A stretch of 64,000 nucleotides of DNA from Subtercola boreus. GTDB taxonomy: Bacteria; Actinomycetota; Actinomycetes; Actinomycetales; Microbacteriaceae. Positions 1-6,577 of this stretch are shown here, in pieces. Every line of letters starts with the position of its first letter. The first letter of the stretch is position 1. Both the position numbers and the translations under genes were made by a program. Under the pieces are notes generated by a model. That model was not told the origin of the DNA and ran no database searches. It saw only the letters and a program-made list of their open reading frames with translations. The stretch covers positions 1 to 64,000 of the forward strand of contig NZ_NBXB01000011.1 of the NCBI RefSeq assembly GCF_003399635.1, in the 5' to 3' direction.

Positions 1-55
1 GTTTACTGGGGGGGTAGTGAGGGTGACGAAGGTGAAGTGTGGTTGTTGACCCGAT

Positions 56-81
56 AAAAAAACCCCTCCGGCCGCCGAGGG
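56..81 (-). terminator. Intrinsic terminator, minus strand
   Basis: Read on the minus strand, CCCTC (77-81) pairs with GAGGG (64-68) across an 8-nt loop and is followed by a run of seven T (56-62). It lies about 110 nt downstream of the small minus-strand gene ending at 191 and suits that transcript. The stem is short, so efficiency is uncertain. Confidence 0.5.
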
Positions 82-190
82 CCGTTTTGGTTGTGGCTCG
101 AACGATATGGCACCGGGTAAGCGGAGGAGACCCCGTGAGCGCTACCGGAAACCCAAGAATCCCCGGTCGGCCAAGGAAACGCGTACCTCT

Positions 191-373
191 TTAGACCTCA
201 CGCTCGCTCAGCACCTCAATCAGCAGGGTGGCTTGAGTGACGTGGTCGACGATATCTGGGGGGAGCAGGCCGTCCCGGAGCTCAAAGAGATCTTCGCGTA
301 GTAATTTCGCAAGAAATTCGATCGGGTGATCGGGTGGCGAGACGATCTTCTCGTCGCGCGGTTCAATGTTCAT
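191..373 (-). CDS. Small hypothetical protein, 60 aa
   Basis: I do not recognise this protein. It is a short, mostly helical, acidic sequence (LLREDLFELRDGLL, then IVDHVTQATLLIEVLSE) with no signal peptide or membrane segment. The start is well supported on the minus strand: GAAAGAAGG lies 7 nt before the ATG, a TATACT -10 hexamer sits about 32 nt further upstream, and a T-run hairpin follows the gene. It is transcribed divergently from a small HTH gene at 444, with both promoters in the same 70-bp region, so co-regulation by that HTH protein is a fair inference. A 64-codon frame on the plus strand (107-301) overlaps it antisense and cannot be excluded from codon use alone, but that frame has no ribosome binding site. 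Confidence 0.5.
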   Translation of the reverse strand: MNIEPRDEKIVSPPDHPIEFLAKLLREDLFELRDGLLPPDIVDHVTQATLLIEVLSEREV

Positions 374-396
374 CGAGTTGCCTTCTTTCGGTAGGT

Positions 397-438
397 GCTA
401 TACCCAGTATAGTGACAAAACCTCGGTTGGTATAGTGA
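397..438. promoter_or_regulatory. Divergent promoter with repeated TATAGTGA operator-like boxes
   Basis: TATAC-CCA-GTATA at 399-411 is a perfect inverted repeat. TATAGTGA occurs twice in direct orientation (408-415 and 431-438), 23 bp apart. Read rightward, TATAGT at 431-436 is a -10 element 7 nt before the GTG at 444. Read leftward, TATACT (406-411) is a -10 for the gene starting at 373. The repeats overlap both promoters, as expected for autoregulation by the downstream HTH protein; that role is inference. Confidence 0.5.
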
Positions 439-443
439 AACTT

Positions 444-647
444 GTGGCCGAAACTTTGGACGAGCTCGAGGAGGCCGTAGCGTCGTTGCGTGTCGTAACC
501 GAGGAGCGCGAAAGGCTGATCCGCCGTCGCGATGAGCTGATTCGCGCAGCTTTGAAAGGCGGCGCGACCTGGGTTCAGATTCAAGGCGTAACGGGGCTTA
601 GCCCACGCGGCCTGTCGCTAGCAATCAAGAGGCTGCCAGAAGAATAA
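444..647 (+). CDS. Small helix-turn-helix protein, 67 aa
   Basis: The first half (about residues 1-40) is a charged amphipathic helix rich in Glu and Arg (DELEEAV, EERERLIRRRDELI) that could form a coiled coil. The second half (about 40-65) reads as a helix-turn-helix: ATWVQIQGVTGLSPRGLSLAIKR. It resembles the small DNA-binding proteins common in actinobacteria that join a coiled coil to a C-terminal HTH. The frame is open from an ATG at 366, but GTG at 444 is preferred because TATAGT lies 7 nt upstream, giving a leaderless transcript, and the extra residues would overlap the divergent promoter. It probably binds the repeated boxes in its own promoter. Confidence 0.6.
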   Translation: MAETLDELEEAVASLRVVTEERERLIRRRDELIRAALKGGATWVQIQGVTGLSPRGLSLAIKRLPEE

Positions 648-683
648 AACTGACGCTGAAGCTTGGTTTGTGCCGGCGGGGGA

Positions 684-730
684 TCTCGGGGCGACCGTTG
701 TCGGGCATCCCGTGCAGGATGCTGAGACAG
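684..730 (+). repeat. 47-bp dispersed repeat, copy A
   Basis: This 47-bp segment matches 2804-2850 at 40 of 47 positions in the same orientation. The core holds an inverted pair GCATCC...GGATGC. It sits in a stretch (648-789) with no gene that I can support. The two copies bracket the PaaX remnant and the HTH/secreted pair. It could be a REP-like intergenic element or a shared 3' flank of duplicated DNA. Confidence 0.5.
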
Positions 731-789
731 CAGCAGGGTCGGCTCGCCCCCCTCTCGTTCCAGCTACCGGTTCGGGCCGGGTGGTGGGG

Positions 790-1353
790 TCAGCGCGCGA
801 AGAGCTCGAGCGCGACGGGATCCGGCACAACGGCCTGGCCCGTCAGGCGCTCAATCTCGGCCTCGTCAGCGAACCACTGGTGCGCTTCACGAAAGACGTC
901 GTGCGCGCGCTGCCCGATCCAGTCGGTCGCCAGGAGCTCGTGCGGCAGGTCGGGATTGCGGAACGGGAAGTGGCGGTACTCGTCCGTCAGCCGCACCCGG
1001 GCCTCGAGGGCGGCGCTTCCCGCGAGGTCGAGGCTGGCCGCGAACCGTTCGAGGAAGCTCGCATAGTCCTGTTGTAGGTCGTCGAGGTTCCAGCAGCGGG
1101 AGGCGATGCTGCGGTCTTCGTCGGCGCCGAGGCTCGAGTAGTGCAGCAGGCCCAGGCTCAGCACGGGCCGGTCGCCCAGGGGCCTGAGGGCCGCTTCGAG
1201 CCGGTCGTGCGGGCTTATTTAGGTGGAGGGGGTGAGTTGACCGTAGCCAAGCCAGGCGAGATCTTTGCGGGCTTCCTCCCGGTCCGCCCGGCGGGCCTCG
1301 GGAAGCTTCACCGGCACCATCGACCACTTCCATTCCACTCGGTGTTCGAGTGG
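790..1353 (-). pseudogene. Remnant of a PaaX-family transcriptional regulator
   Basis: The minus-strand frame encodes the middle and C-terminal parts of a PaaX-like repressor: HRVEWKWSMVPVKLPE, then RKDLAWLGYGQLTPST, an in-frame TAA at 1219-1221, then ISPHDRLEAALRPLG, CWNLDDLQQDYASFLERF and EARVRLTDEYRHFPFRNPDLP to a natural-looking stop at 790. In the family the residue before ISP is normally Trp (TW-ISP), so a TGG codon has probably become TAA. The N-terminal winged-helix DNA-binding domain is missing: the frame is closed by TAG at 1354-1356 and nothing upstream resembles it. Full-length PaaX proteins are near 270-300 aa; about 188 codons remain. A GTG at 1164 could give a 124-aa C-terminal fragment, but without the DNA-binding domain that is unlikely to be functional. 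Confidence 0.75.
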
Positions 1354-1534
1354 CTATGAGCATTTGCACATTCATAAGGGTCGGAACGAAATCGACCTCC
1401 CAATGGAATGTGTCGATTACGGATGGAACCCTATTGTTCCTCTCGTACTCAGGGTGCGCGGATAATCGGTGCAGCATCCGGAGTCGGTTCGAAGCATCGC
1501 GCATGGCCCACTGACGCGTAGTCGCCTCATCAGC

Positions 1535-1972
1535 TCATCGAGCTCGTGCCAGCCCCACGGCATTTATGAGATAGGAACTTCTGAGAGCAAGCGCGTACCT
1601 CTTTTCGATAGGTACCGATGCGGGATCGTGCAGAACGCTTTCCAGATCCTTGATTTCGAGTCCTGTCAGTCTCGCGATATTCGGTACCGTGAGGCCGCAC
1701 TCGAGAGTGAGTGACTCGAGGATCGCAGTGAGACGTTCGTCGTCGTCGATTTGGAAACCCTCGGTCAGCTGCGCAACCAGGATGGACAGCCTCATGCTCT
1801 CGTCATTTGAGAGCACCTCCATCTTCTCCGGATCAGCGACCACCATCCCCGATTGTGTTTGGTTGAGGAACGACCTCAGCTTTTCGGTGGTAATGCCCGT
1901 GATGCTCTGCACCGCGTCTTCTGTGATGCCGCCATCACCGATGAGAATTCTTAGCTCGTCTGCGGGATTCAT
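1535..1972 (-). CDS. HTH-like protein of unknown function, 145 aa
   Basis: I do not recognise a named family. The sequence contains two helix-turn-helix-like stretches: residues about 15-45 (ITEDAVQSITGITTEKLRSFL) and about 95-120 (LTVPNIARLTGLEIKDLESVL), joined by an acidic helical segment, and ends SSYLINAVGLARAR. There is no signal peptide. The start is supported by GGAG 7 nt before the ATG. It follows the secreted-protein gene at 2011-2499 with a 38-nt gap and probably shares its transcript. Base composition is more AT-rich than the surrounding housekeeping genes, which points to acquired DNA. A transcription regulator or an antitoxin-like protein are both possible. Confidence 0.6.
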   Translation of the reverse strand: MNPADELRILIGDGGITEDAVQSITGITTEKLRSFLNQTQSGMVVADPEKMEVLSNDESMRLSILVAQLTEGFQIDDDERLTAILESLTLECGLTVPNIARLTGLEIKDLESVLHDPASVPIEKRYALALRSSYLINAVGLARAR

Positions 1973-2010
1973 GCTGGGTCTCCGATGTCTGAAGTTGCGA
2001 TCCGGATTTC

Positions 2011-2499
2011 TCAGAAGTCGTTGTAGGTGAACACCGTGTTGTTCGGTGCGGTGTGCGCAACGGAAACGCCTGCAAAAAACGCCTCTCCCGCGATCGTGCC
2101 GGAATACGTATGGTTGCGCAGCCTACTTGTCGGGACATCTCCCGAGAAGATCAGTTCGGTGACCGAGCCACTACTCAACCCGCTGATGAGATCCATGATG
2201 CTGAAGGCACCAATGAAGTCGGTGACAGGAACGGACATCGCGATGTCGTAGTGGTAGACCCCACCCGCAGCCGTGACTGTGATCGTGCCGTAGTCACCCG
2301 GATAGACGACGCCGGCATCTGGATTGGTGGGCACCATTGGGTAGACGACAGACTGACCTTCAGCCAGCGTGGTGCTTTCTCCGCCTACGCTCAGTTCGTA
2401 AGAGGCGGCACTTTCGGATGTCGGCGCTGATGCCACGTTCGCCGAAGCCGGCGCCATTCCGATCGTGAGCATCGTTCCTGTCGCGAGGGCGACGGCCAT
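2011..2499 (-). CDS. Secreted protein of unknown function
   Basis: A hydrophobic segment with an AxA cleavage site (MAVALATGTMLTIGMAPASANVASA) is followed by about 130 residues rich in Gly, Ser, Thr and Val that look like an all-beta extracellular domain (GDYGTITVTAAGGVYHYDIAMSV). The ORF stays open upstream to 2787. I chose the ATG at 2499 because residues upstream of it read as antisense to another remnant; however, the signal peptide would normally have basic residues first, and KKFGIRT lies directly before this ATG, so the true start may be a little upstream at a non-ATG codon. It precedes the HTH gene at 1535-1972 on the same strand. No sortase motif or lipobox is present. Confidence 0.55.
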   Translation of the reverse strand: MAVALATGTMLTIGMAPASANVASAPTSESAASYELSVGGESTTLAEGQSVVYPMVPTNPDAGVVYPGDYGTITVTAAGGVYHYDIAMSVPVTDFIGAFSIMDLISGLSSGSVTELIFSGDVPTSRLRNHTYSGTIAGEAFFAGVSVAHTAPNNTVFTYNDF

Positions 2500-2638
2500 C
2501 GTTCGGATCCCGAATTTTTTGGTACTGCCGTTGAGGACGGGCTTCAGGCGAGTTGCTGGGATTTCTCTGTACGCGCCGCCCAGGGGCACCGCTGCTCGCG
2601 CCGAGCACGCGAAACGACGATCGAGCCCACCGCGCCGG

Positions 2639-2797
2639 AATCGGCCGGGCATCCGGTTCATCGTGGAGCTGCGGCTGCGGGCGACGGTGTCGGGGATGTC
2701 TGAGGTGTTCGCCGTGAAGACGGCGGAGGCCGCGGCGAACCCGCCGCTCGCTGGGCTGACGGTGAGTCTGGCCGGAGCGACGGTCACTCGGGAATGA
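2639..2797 (+). pseudogene. C-terminal remnant of an unidentified plus-strand gene
   Basis: The stretch encodes NRPGIRFIVELRLRATVSG, continues AEAAANPPLAGLTVSLAG and ends at TGA 2795-2797. Third codon positions are almost all G or C, which fits a real coding tail in this genome, but no start codon or ribosome site precedes it and the minus-strand reading over the same bases has no sensible protein. I cannot name the family. It lies just before repeat copy B and is probably what is left of a deleted gene. The rest of 2500-2964 shows nothing else that I can support. Confidence 0.35.
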
Positions 2798-2803
2798 GTG
2801 GGC

Positions 2804-2850
2804 TCTCGGGGTGACGGCGGCCGGGCATCCGGTGCAGGATGCTGCGACAG
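2804..2850 (+). repeat. 47-bp dispersed repeat, copy B
   Basis: This segment is 40/47 identical to 684-730 and has the same orientation, with the internal GCATCC/GGATGC pair intact. It starts 6 bp after the stop of the gene remnant ending at 2797. Confidence 0.5.
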
Positions 2851-2964
2851 TATCCGGGGCGGGAGGTAGCGTGTCGGCTGCGCCCGTACGGTCCGAATCT
2901 CGCGAGACTAAGCGAGCTGAACAATTGTCATTGATTGTCCAGCATGCCGCGGTAGTCGTGGGGG

Positions 2965-3189
2965 ATGCCACTGTTGGAACGCATCGTCGTCGACCCGGAG
3001 ATTGTGCATGGCCGACCAGCCGTGCGTGGTACTCGGGTTCGTGTGACTGACGTTCTTTCGCTCTTGGCTACGGGGGCGACCGAGGCCGAGATTATTGAGG
3101 ACTACCCCTACCTCGCGGCTGACGACATTCGGGCGTGCCTGGAGTACGCCGCTTCGCAGGCCGAACAGGCAATCTTGCTTGCTTCGTAA
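2965..3189 (+). CDS. DUF433 antitoxin, 74 aa
   Basis: The protein matches the DUF433 (PF04255) family of small antitoxins: RIVVDPEIVHGRPAVRGTRVRVTDVLSLLATGATEAEIIEDYPYL, with the typical HGRP.VRGTR core and a helical half resembling a homeodomain-like HTH. The family usually pairs with a PIN-like DUF5615 toxin, and such a gene starts 3 bp downstream. It would neutralise that nuclease and probably represses the shared promoter. The start ATG follows GGGG a few bases upstream; no stronger ribosome site is seen. The module sits directly before the rplK leader, so its transcript may run into the ribosomal operon. Confidence 0.85.
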   Translation: MPLLERIVVDPEIVHGRPAVRGTRVRVTDVLSLLATGATEAEIIEDYPYLAADDIRACLEYAASQAEQAILLAS

Positions 3190-3192
3190 GCT

Positions 3193-3531
3193 TTGCCGTT
3201 CCTCGTTGACGCCCAGCTGCCACCGGCGTTGGCGCGCATGTTGTCTGCGCGGGGGCATATTGCCGGGCAGGTATCTGACATCGGCCCAGCTGACTCACCC
3301 GACCGAGGCCCATGGCTCTACGCGTTGGAACATCAGGCCGCACTCATCACGAAAGACGAAGACTTTTCGAGCATGCTCGTATTTGGCGAAGAAGCGCCGA
3401 TAGTTGTCTGGATCCGCGTAGGCAACACGAGCCGTCGCGCGCTGAGCGAATGGTTCGAGCCGCTCGTTGACCGATTCTTTGCCCGCGTGCGCGGTCGGAT
3501 GCGAACGCACCCCAAATGGGCTAAAGTATAA
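3193..3531 (+). CDS. DUF5615 PIN-like toxin, 112 aa
   Basis: The protein begins FLVDAQLPPALARMLSARGH and carries ALITKDEDFSSM and APIVVWIRVGNTSRRAL, the conserved blocks of the DUF5615 PIN-like nuclease family: an N-terminal Asp (D6), a KDEDF block near residues 54-58 and R.GNT near 75. These acidic residues are expected to bind metal for RNA cleavage. The start is a TTG at 3193, 3 bp after the antitoxin stop, consistent with translational coupling. It is full length for the family. The target RNA cannot be read from sequence. Its stop (3529-3531) is only 95 bp from rplK. Confidence 0.8.
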   Translation: MPFLVDAQLPPALARMLSARGHIAGQVSDIGPADSPDRGPWLYALEHQAALITKDEDFSSMLVFGEEAPIVVWIRVGNTSRRALSEWFEPLVDRFFARVRGRMRTHPKWAKV

Positions 3532-3533
3532 AG

Positions 3534-3606
3534 GTTGCCTACAGGCAACAGCGCAACCACCGCGTCAGGGAGGAGCCCTGCTGCGGGAGCGCCGCATCCG
3601 TGCGGC
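3534..3606 (+). promoter_or_regulatory. rplK-rplA mRNA leader with two hairpins
   Basis: GTTGCC-TACA-GGCAAC (3534-3549) and GCCGCA-TCCG-TGCGGC (3591-3606) are perfect stem-loops between the toxin stop and rplK. In many bacteria ribosomal protein L1 represses rplKA translation by binding a leader structure that mimics its rRNA site; either hairpin could serve, but I cannot identify the L1 site with confidence. A -10-like TAAAGT is at 3522-3527, at the end of the toxin gene. Confidence 0.4.
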
Positions 3607-3626
3607 ACGAATGAGAAGAGAAGATA

Positions 3627-4058
3627 ATGGCACCGAAAAAGAAGGTCACAGGTCTGATCAAGCTTCAGATCAAGGCCGGCGCCGCAAACCCCGCACCGCC
3701 CATCGGGCCGGCGCTGGGACAGCACGGCGTGAACATCATGGAGTTCTGCAAGGCGTACAACGCGGCGACGGAAGACCAGCGCGGCAACGTCATCCCGGTC
3801 GAGATCACCGTGTACGAAGACCGTTCGTTCACGTTCATCCTGAAGACCCCGCCGGCAGCAGAGCTCATCAAGAAGGCCGCTGGCGTGGCCAAGGGCTCCG
3901 GCACCCCGCACACCGTCAAGGTCGCGAAGCTCACCAAGGAGCAGGTCCGCGAGATCGCCCAGGCGAAGTTCGTCGACCTCAACGCGAACGACATCGACCA
4001 GGCTGCAAAGATCATCGCCGGCACCGCCCGTTCCATGGGCATCACGGTAGAGGCATAA
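3627..4058 (+). CDS. rplK: 50S ribosomal protein L11
   Basis: The 143-aa protein is a full-length L11, a component of the GTPase-associated centre of the large subunit that binds 23S rRNA with the stalk base and influences factor binding and the stringent response. The N-terminal domain has [35 protein letters not shown], with the conserved proline pair region. The C-terminal rRNA-binding domain (about 75-143) has [12 protein letters not shown], and ends SMGITVEA. The ATG is preceded by a GAGAAGAGAA purine tract. rplA follows after 10 nt, the universal rplK-rplA pair. The usual upstream nusG gene is not in the window; a toxin-antitoxin pair lies there instead. Confidence 0.98.
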   Translation: MAPKKKVTGLIKLQIKAGAANPAPPIGPALGQHGVNIMEFCKAYNAATEDQRGNVIPVEITVYEDRSFTFILKTPPAAELIKKAAGVAKGSGTPHTVKVAKLTKEQVREIAQAKFVDLNANDIDQAAKIIAGTARSMGITVEA

Positions 4059-4068
4059 GGGGGCTCTC

Positions 4069-4761
4069 ATGGCACAGAAATCAAAGGCCTACCGCGCATC
4101 TGCCGCGAAAGTCGAAGAAGGCAAGCTCTACACCGCCGCCGAAGCCGTTGTTCTTGCAAAAGAGACCGGCTCGGCCAAGTTCGACAGCACCGTTGAGGTC
4201 GCCCTCAAGCTCGGTGTCGACCCCCGCAAGGCAGACCAGATGGTGCGCGGCACCGTCATCCTGCCGCACGGCACGGGCAAGACCGCCCGCGTCATCGTCT
4301 TCGCAACAGGCCCCGCGGCCGACGCAGCAATTGCTGCCGGCGCCGACGAGGTCGGTGGCGACGAGCTGATCGAGAAGGTCGCCGCCGGCTACACCTCGTT
4401 CGACTCCGCCGTCTCGACCCCGGAGCTCATGGGCAAGGTCGGCCGTCTCGGAAAGGTGCTCGGCCCGCGTGGCCTCATGCCCAACCCGAAGACCGGCACC
4501 GTCACCCCGGACGTGGCGAAGGCTGTCACCGAGATCAAGGGTGGAAAGATCGAGTTCCGCGTCGACAAGCACTCCAACGTGCACTTTGTCGCCGGCAAGG
4601 TCAGCTTCACGCCCGACCAGCTGCGCGAGAACGTCGGCGCTGCTCTCGACGAGATCGTGCGCCAGAAGCCGTCCTCCTCGAAGGGCCGCTACATCACCAA
4701 GGGCACCGTCTCGACCACCTTCGGTCCGGGCATCCCGGTCGACGTGAATGCGCTTGCGTAG
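4069..4761 (+). CDS. rplA: 50S ribosomal protein L1
   Basis: The 230-aa protein is a normal-length L1, which binds 23S rRNA at the L1 stalk, helps release of E-site tRNA and represses its own rplKA operon. Family blocks are visible: [32 protein letters not shown], the [15 protein letters not shown] signature near residues 128-142, and [12 protein letters not shown]. The start ATG follows AAGGGGGCTCTC. A hairpin at 4775-4804 closes the two-gene unit, so rplJ-rplL is transcribed separately here. Confidence 0.98.
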   Translation: MAQKSKAYRASAAKVEEGKLYTAAEAVVLAKETGSAKFDSTVEVALKLGVDPRKADQMVRGTVILPHGTGKTARVIVFATGPAADAAIAAGADEVGGDELIEKVAAGYTSFDSAVSTPELMGKVGRLGKVLGPRGLMPNPKTGTVTPDVAKAVTEIKGGKIEFRVDKHSNVHFVAGKVSFTPDQLRENVGAALDEIVRQKPSSSKGRYITKGTVSTTFGPGIPVDVNALA

Positions 4762-4774
4762 GCATTAGGTCACA

Positions 4775-4804
4775 CGAGAGGGTTCGCTTCGGCGGGCCCT
4801 TTCG
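4775..4804 (+). terminator. Terminator after rplA
   Basis: CGAGAGGG (4775-4782) pairs with CCCTTTCG (4797-4804), allowing one G-U pair, over a GC-rich loop. There is no long T-run, only TTT a few bases later. It is the only obvious stop between rplA and the next gene. Confidence 0.5.
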
Positions 4805-4821
4805 TCGTTTAAGGTGGAGGG

Positions 4822-5352
4822 ATGCCCGTCACCTACCGCCAGGCCGGCCCGCAAGACGCTGCCCGCCTCTCCCTCGTCGCCGCCGCCACCTTCGTTCTCG
4901 CCTGCCCGCCGCACACGACAGCCGGCGGCATCCAACAGCACCTCGCAGCCACACTGACGGAGGAACGGTTCGCCGAATACCTGGCCGACGAGGGCCGGAT
5001 GCTCTTCCTCGCCGAATCGGAGGGGCTCCCGGTCGGCTACACCATGGTCATCCTCGGGCTCCCGACCGACTCCGATGTGCGGGCGGTCCTGATGCTCAGC
5101 CCGACCGCGGAGCTCAGCAAGTGCTACGTCGTGGCCGGCCACCACGGGCAGGGCATCGCAGCCGAACTGATGCGACTCTCCGTCGAGGCGGCACGGGCCA
5201 GGGGAGCATCCGGAATGTGGCTCGGAGTCAACAACGAGAACGTGCGGGCCAACCGGTTCTATGAGAAGAGCGGCTTCGCGGTCGTCGGCACGAAGTCGTT
5301 CTTCGTTGGAGGCGAGCAGGAGGACGACTTCGTGCGGGAGCGCACCCTCTGA
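4822..5352 (+). CDS. GNAT-family N-acetyltransferase
   Basis: The 176-aa protein has the GNAT fold: ITYRQAGP-type beta1 (VTYRQAGPQDAARL), the acetyl-CoA loop as VVAGHHGQGIAAELMRLSVEAARARG near residues 108-134 (Q/R-x-x-G-x-G/A), and the C-terminal GVNNENVRANRFYEKSGFAVVG block. It transfers an acetyl group from acetyl-CoA to an amine that cannot be predicted. The ATG lies 6 nt after TAAGGT (4810-4815), a -10-like hexamer, suggesting a leaderless mRNA, although GGAGG in the gap could also act as a ribosome site. Convergent with the oxidoreductase at 5366. Confidence 0.88.
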   Translation: MPVTYRQAGPQDAARLSLVAAATFVLACPPHTTAGGIQQHLAATLTEERFAEYLADEGRMLFLAESEGLPVGYTMVILGLPTDSDVRAVLMLSPTAELSKCYVVAGHHGQGIAAELMRLSVEAARARGASGMWLGVNNENVRANRFYEKSGFAVVGTKSFFVGGEQEDDFVRERTL

Positions 5353-5365
5353 CCCACTCCGAGCG

Positions 5366-6406
5366 CTACAGGTGCTCGGCCACGTTGATCACGAGCTTGC
5401 CCCGGGTGTGGCCCTTCTCCATGCGGCGATGTGCTTCCGCGGCATCCGACAGCTCGAAGACCTCGTCGATGTGCACGTGCACATCTCCCGAGTTGATCAG
5501 GCGCGTGATGATGGTGAGAGTGGCCGCGTCGGGGGAGACCTCGTAGGTCGTCGCGCGGAGGCCCAGCGCATGGGCGTCCTCGATCACACTCGGCCAGCTG
5601 CCGGTGGGCGCGTTGATGATCAGGCCGCCGGGGCGGAGGGTCTGGAGTGAGCGGGTTCCCGTGTCGTCGTGCACGTTGCCGATCAGGTCGATGACCACAT
5701 CGACGCCGGAGACCGCATCCTCGAAGCGGGTGGTCGTGTAGTCGATGACCTCCGCGGCGCCGAGTTCGCGCAACCAGCTGGCGTTCCGAGCCGACGAGGT
5801 GGCGATCACGTAGGCGCCGAAGTAGGCGGCGAACTGCACCGCGAAATGGCCGACCCCGCCGGCGCCGGCATGGATCAGGATGCGCTGTCCCTCGTGCGCC
5901 TTGGCGACATCCACCACCATTCCCCAGGCCGTCAGCGCGGCGACAGGAACCCCCGCGGCCTCGATCAGCGAGAGCCCGCCGGGCTTCTTGCAGAGCTGCA
6001 TCGCGGGAACGGCCGCGTACTCGGCGTAGGAACCCTGGCCGCGCGGCGCGCTCAGCATGCCGTAGACCTCGTCGCCGACCTTGAGCGGGTGCCCCTCATA
6101 GGGCGACTCGACCACGATTCCACTGAAGTCCTGGCCGAGGATGTACGGGTACGAGGCGATCGCGGCCGAGACGCCCCGGCCCGACCGGGTCTTCACATCG
6201 AGCGGGTTCACGCCGGCGCCGGCGACCCTGACGAGCACTTCGGCGTTGATCCGGATCGGCAAGTCGACCTCACTCAGGTGAAGCACCTCCGGGCAGCCCG
6301 TCTCGTCGATGACCGCGGCACGCATGCTCGTGGGCAGCCCCCCCGGCCGCTGGATGTCGGCGCGTGGATTGGACAAGTCGCTCACTCCGGTCATGTGCTG
6401 CGTCAT
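5366..6406 (-). CDS. MDR-family NADP-dependent oxidoreductase (quinone reductase type)
   Basis: The 346-aa protein belongs to the zinc-independent branch of the medium-chain dehydrogenase/reductase superfamily. The GroES-like N-terminal domain contains VLVRVAGAGVNPLDVKTRSGRG and YILGQDFSGIVVE. The Rossmann domain has ILIHAGAGGVGHFAVQFAAYFGAYVIAT (near 180-207), the NADPH-binding loop, followed by FELSDAAEAHRRMEKGHTRGKLVI at the C terminus. Catalytic and structural zinc cysteines are absent, as in quinone oxidoreductases. Substrate unknown. AAGGAG is 8-9 nt before the ATG at 6406, so I keep this start even though about 27 residues precede the domain; an alternative ATG is at 6325. Confidence 0.88.
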   Translation of the reverse strand: MTQHMTGVSDLSNPRADIQRPGGLPTSMRAAVIDETGCPEVLHLSEVDLPIRINAEVLVRVAGAGVNPLDVKTRSGRGVSAAIASYPYILGQDFSGIVVESPYEGHPLKVGDEVYGMLSAPRGQGSYAEYAAVPAMQLCKKPGGLSLIEAAGVPVAALTAWGMVVDVAKAHEGQRILIHAGAGGVGHFAVQFAAYFGAYVIATSSARNASWLRELGAAEVIDYTTTRFEDAVSGVDVVIDLIGNVHDDTGTRSLQTLRPGGLIINAPTGSWPSVIEDAHALGLRATTYEVSPDAATLTIITRLINSGDVHVHIDEVFELSDAAEAHRRMEKGHTRGKLVINVAEHL

Positions 6407-6577
6407 CGGTAGCTCTCCTTCAGCGGTGAGGATCTACTTCGCTGGTCATGGCGAAGTATCGAACGTGCCTGTCGTCCCCCAGTTCTGGGGCCCCCGTCCC
6501 AGTGTGGCTCCCGATTGATACAGAGATGTTACGAGGGTGTCACCTTGGTGCTAACAAACCTCGGGCGTGCGCCGGCC

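Noticed and set aside
107-301. 64-codon plus-strand frame (basic, KRRRPRERYRKPK)
   Set aside because: It is antisense to the 60-aa minus-strand gene, which has a ribosome site, promoter and terminator; the plus frame has none of these.
366-443. N-terminal extension of the small HTH gene from ATG 366
   Set aside because: It would place codons across the divergent promoter and the -10 hexamer; GTG 444 fits a leaderless start.
887-1504. 205-codon minus-strand frame over the PaaX remnant
   Set aside because: It is out of frame with the PaaX-like sequence and becomes Pro/Arg-rich noise.
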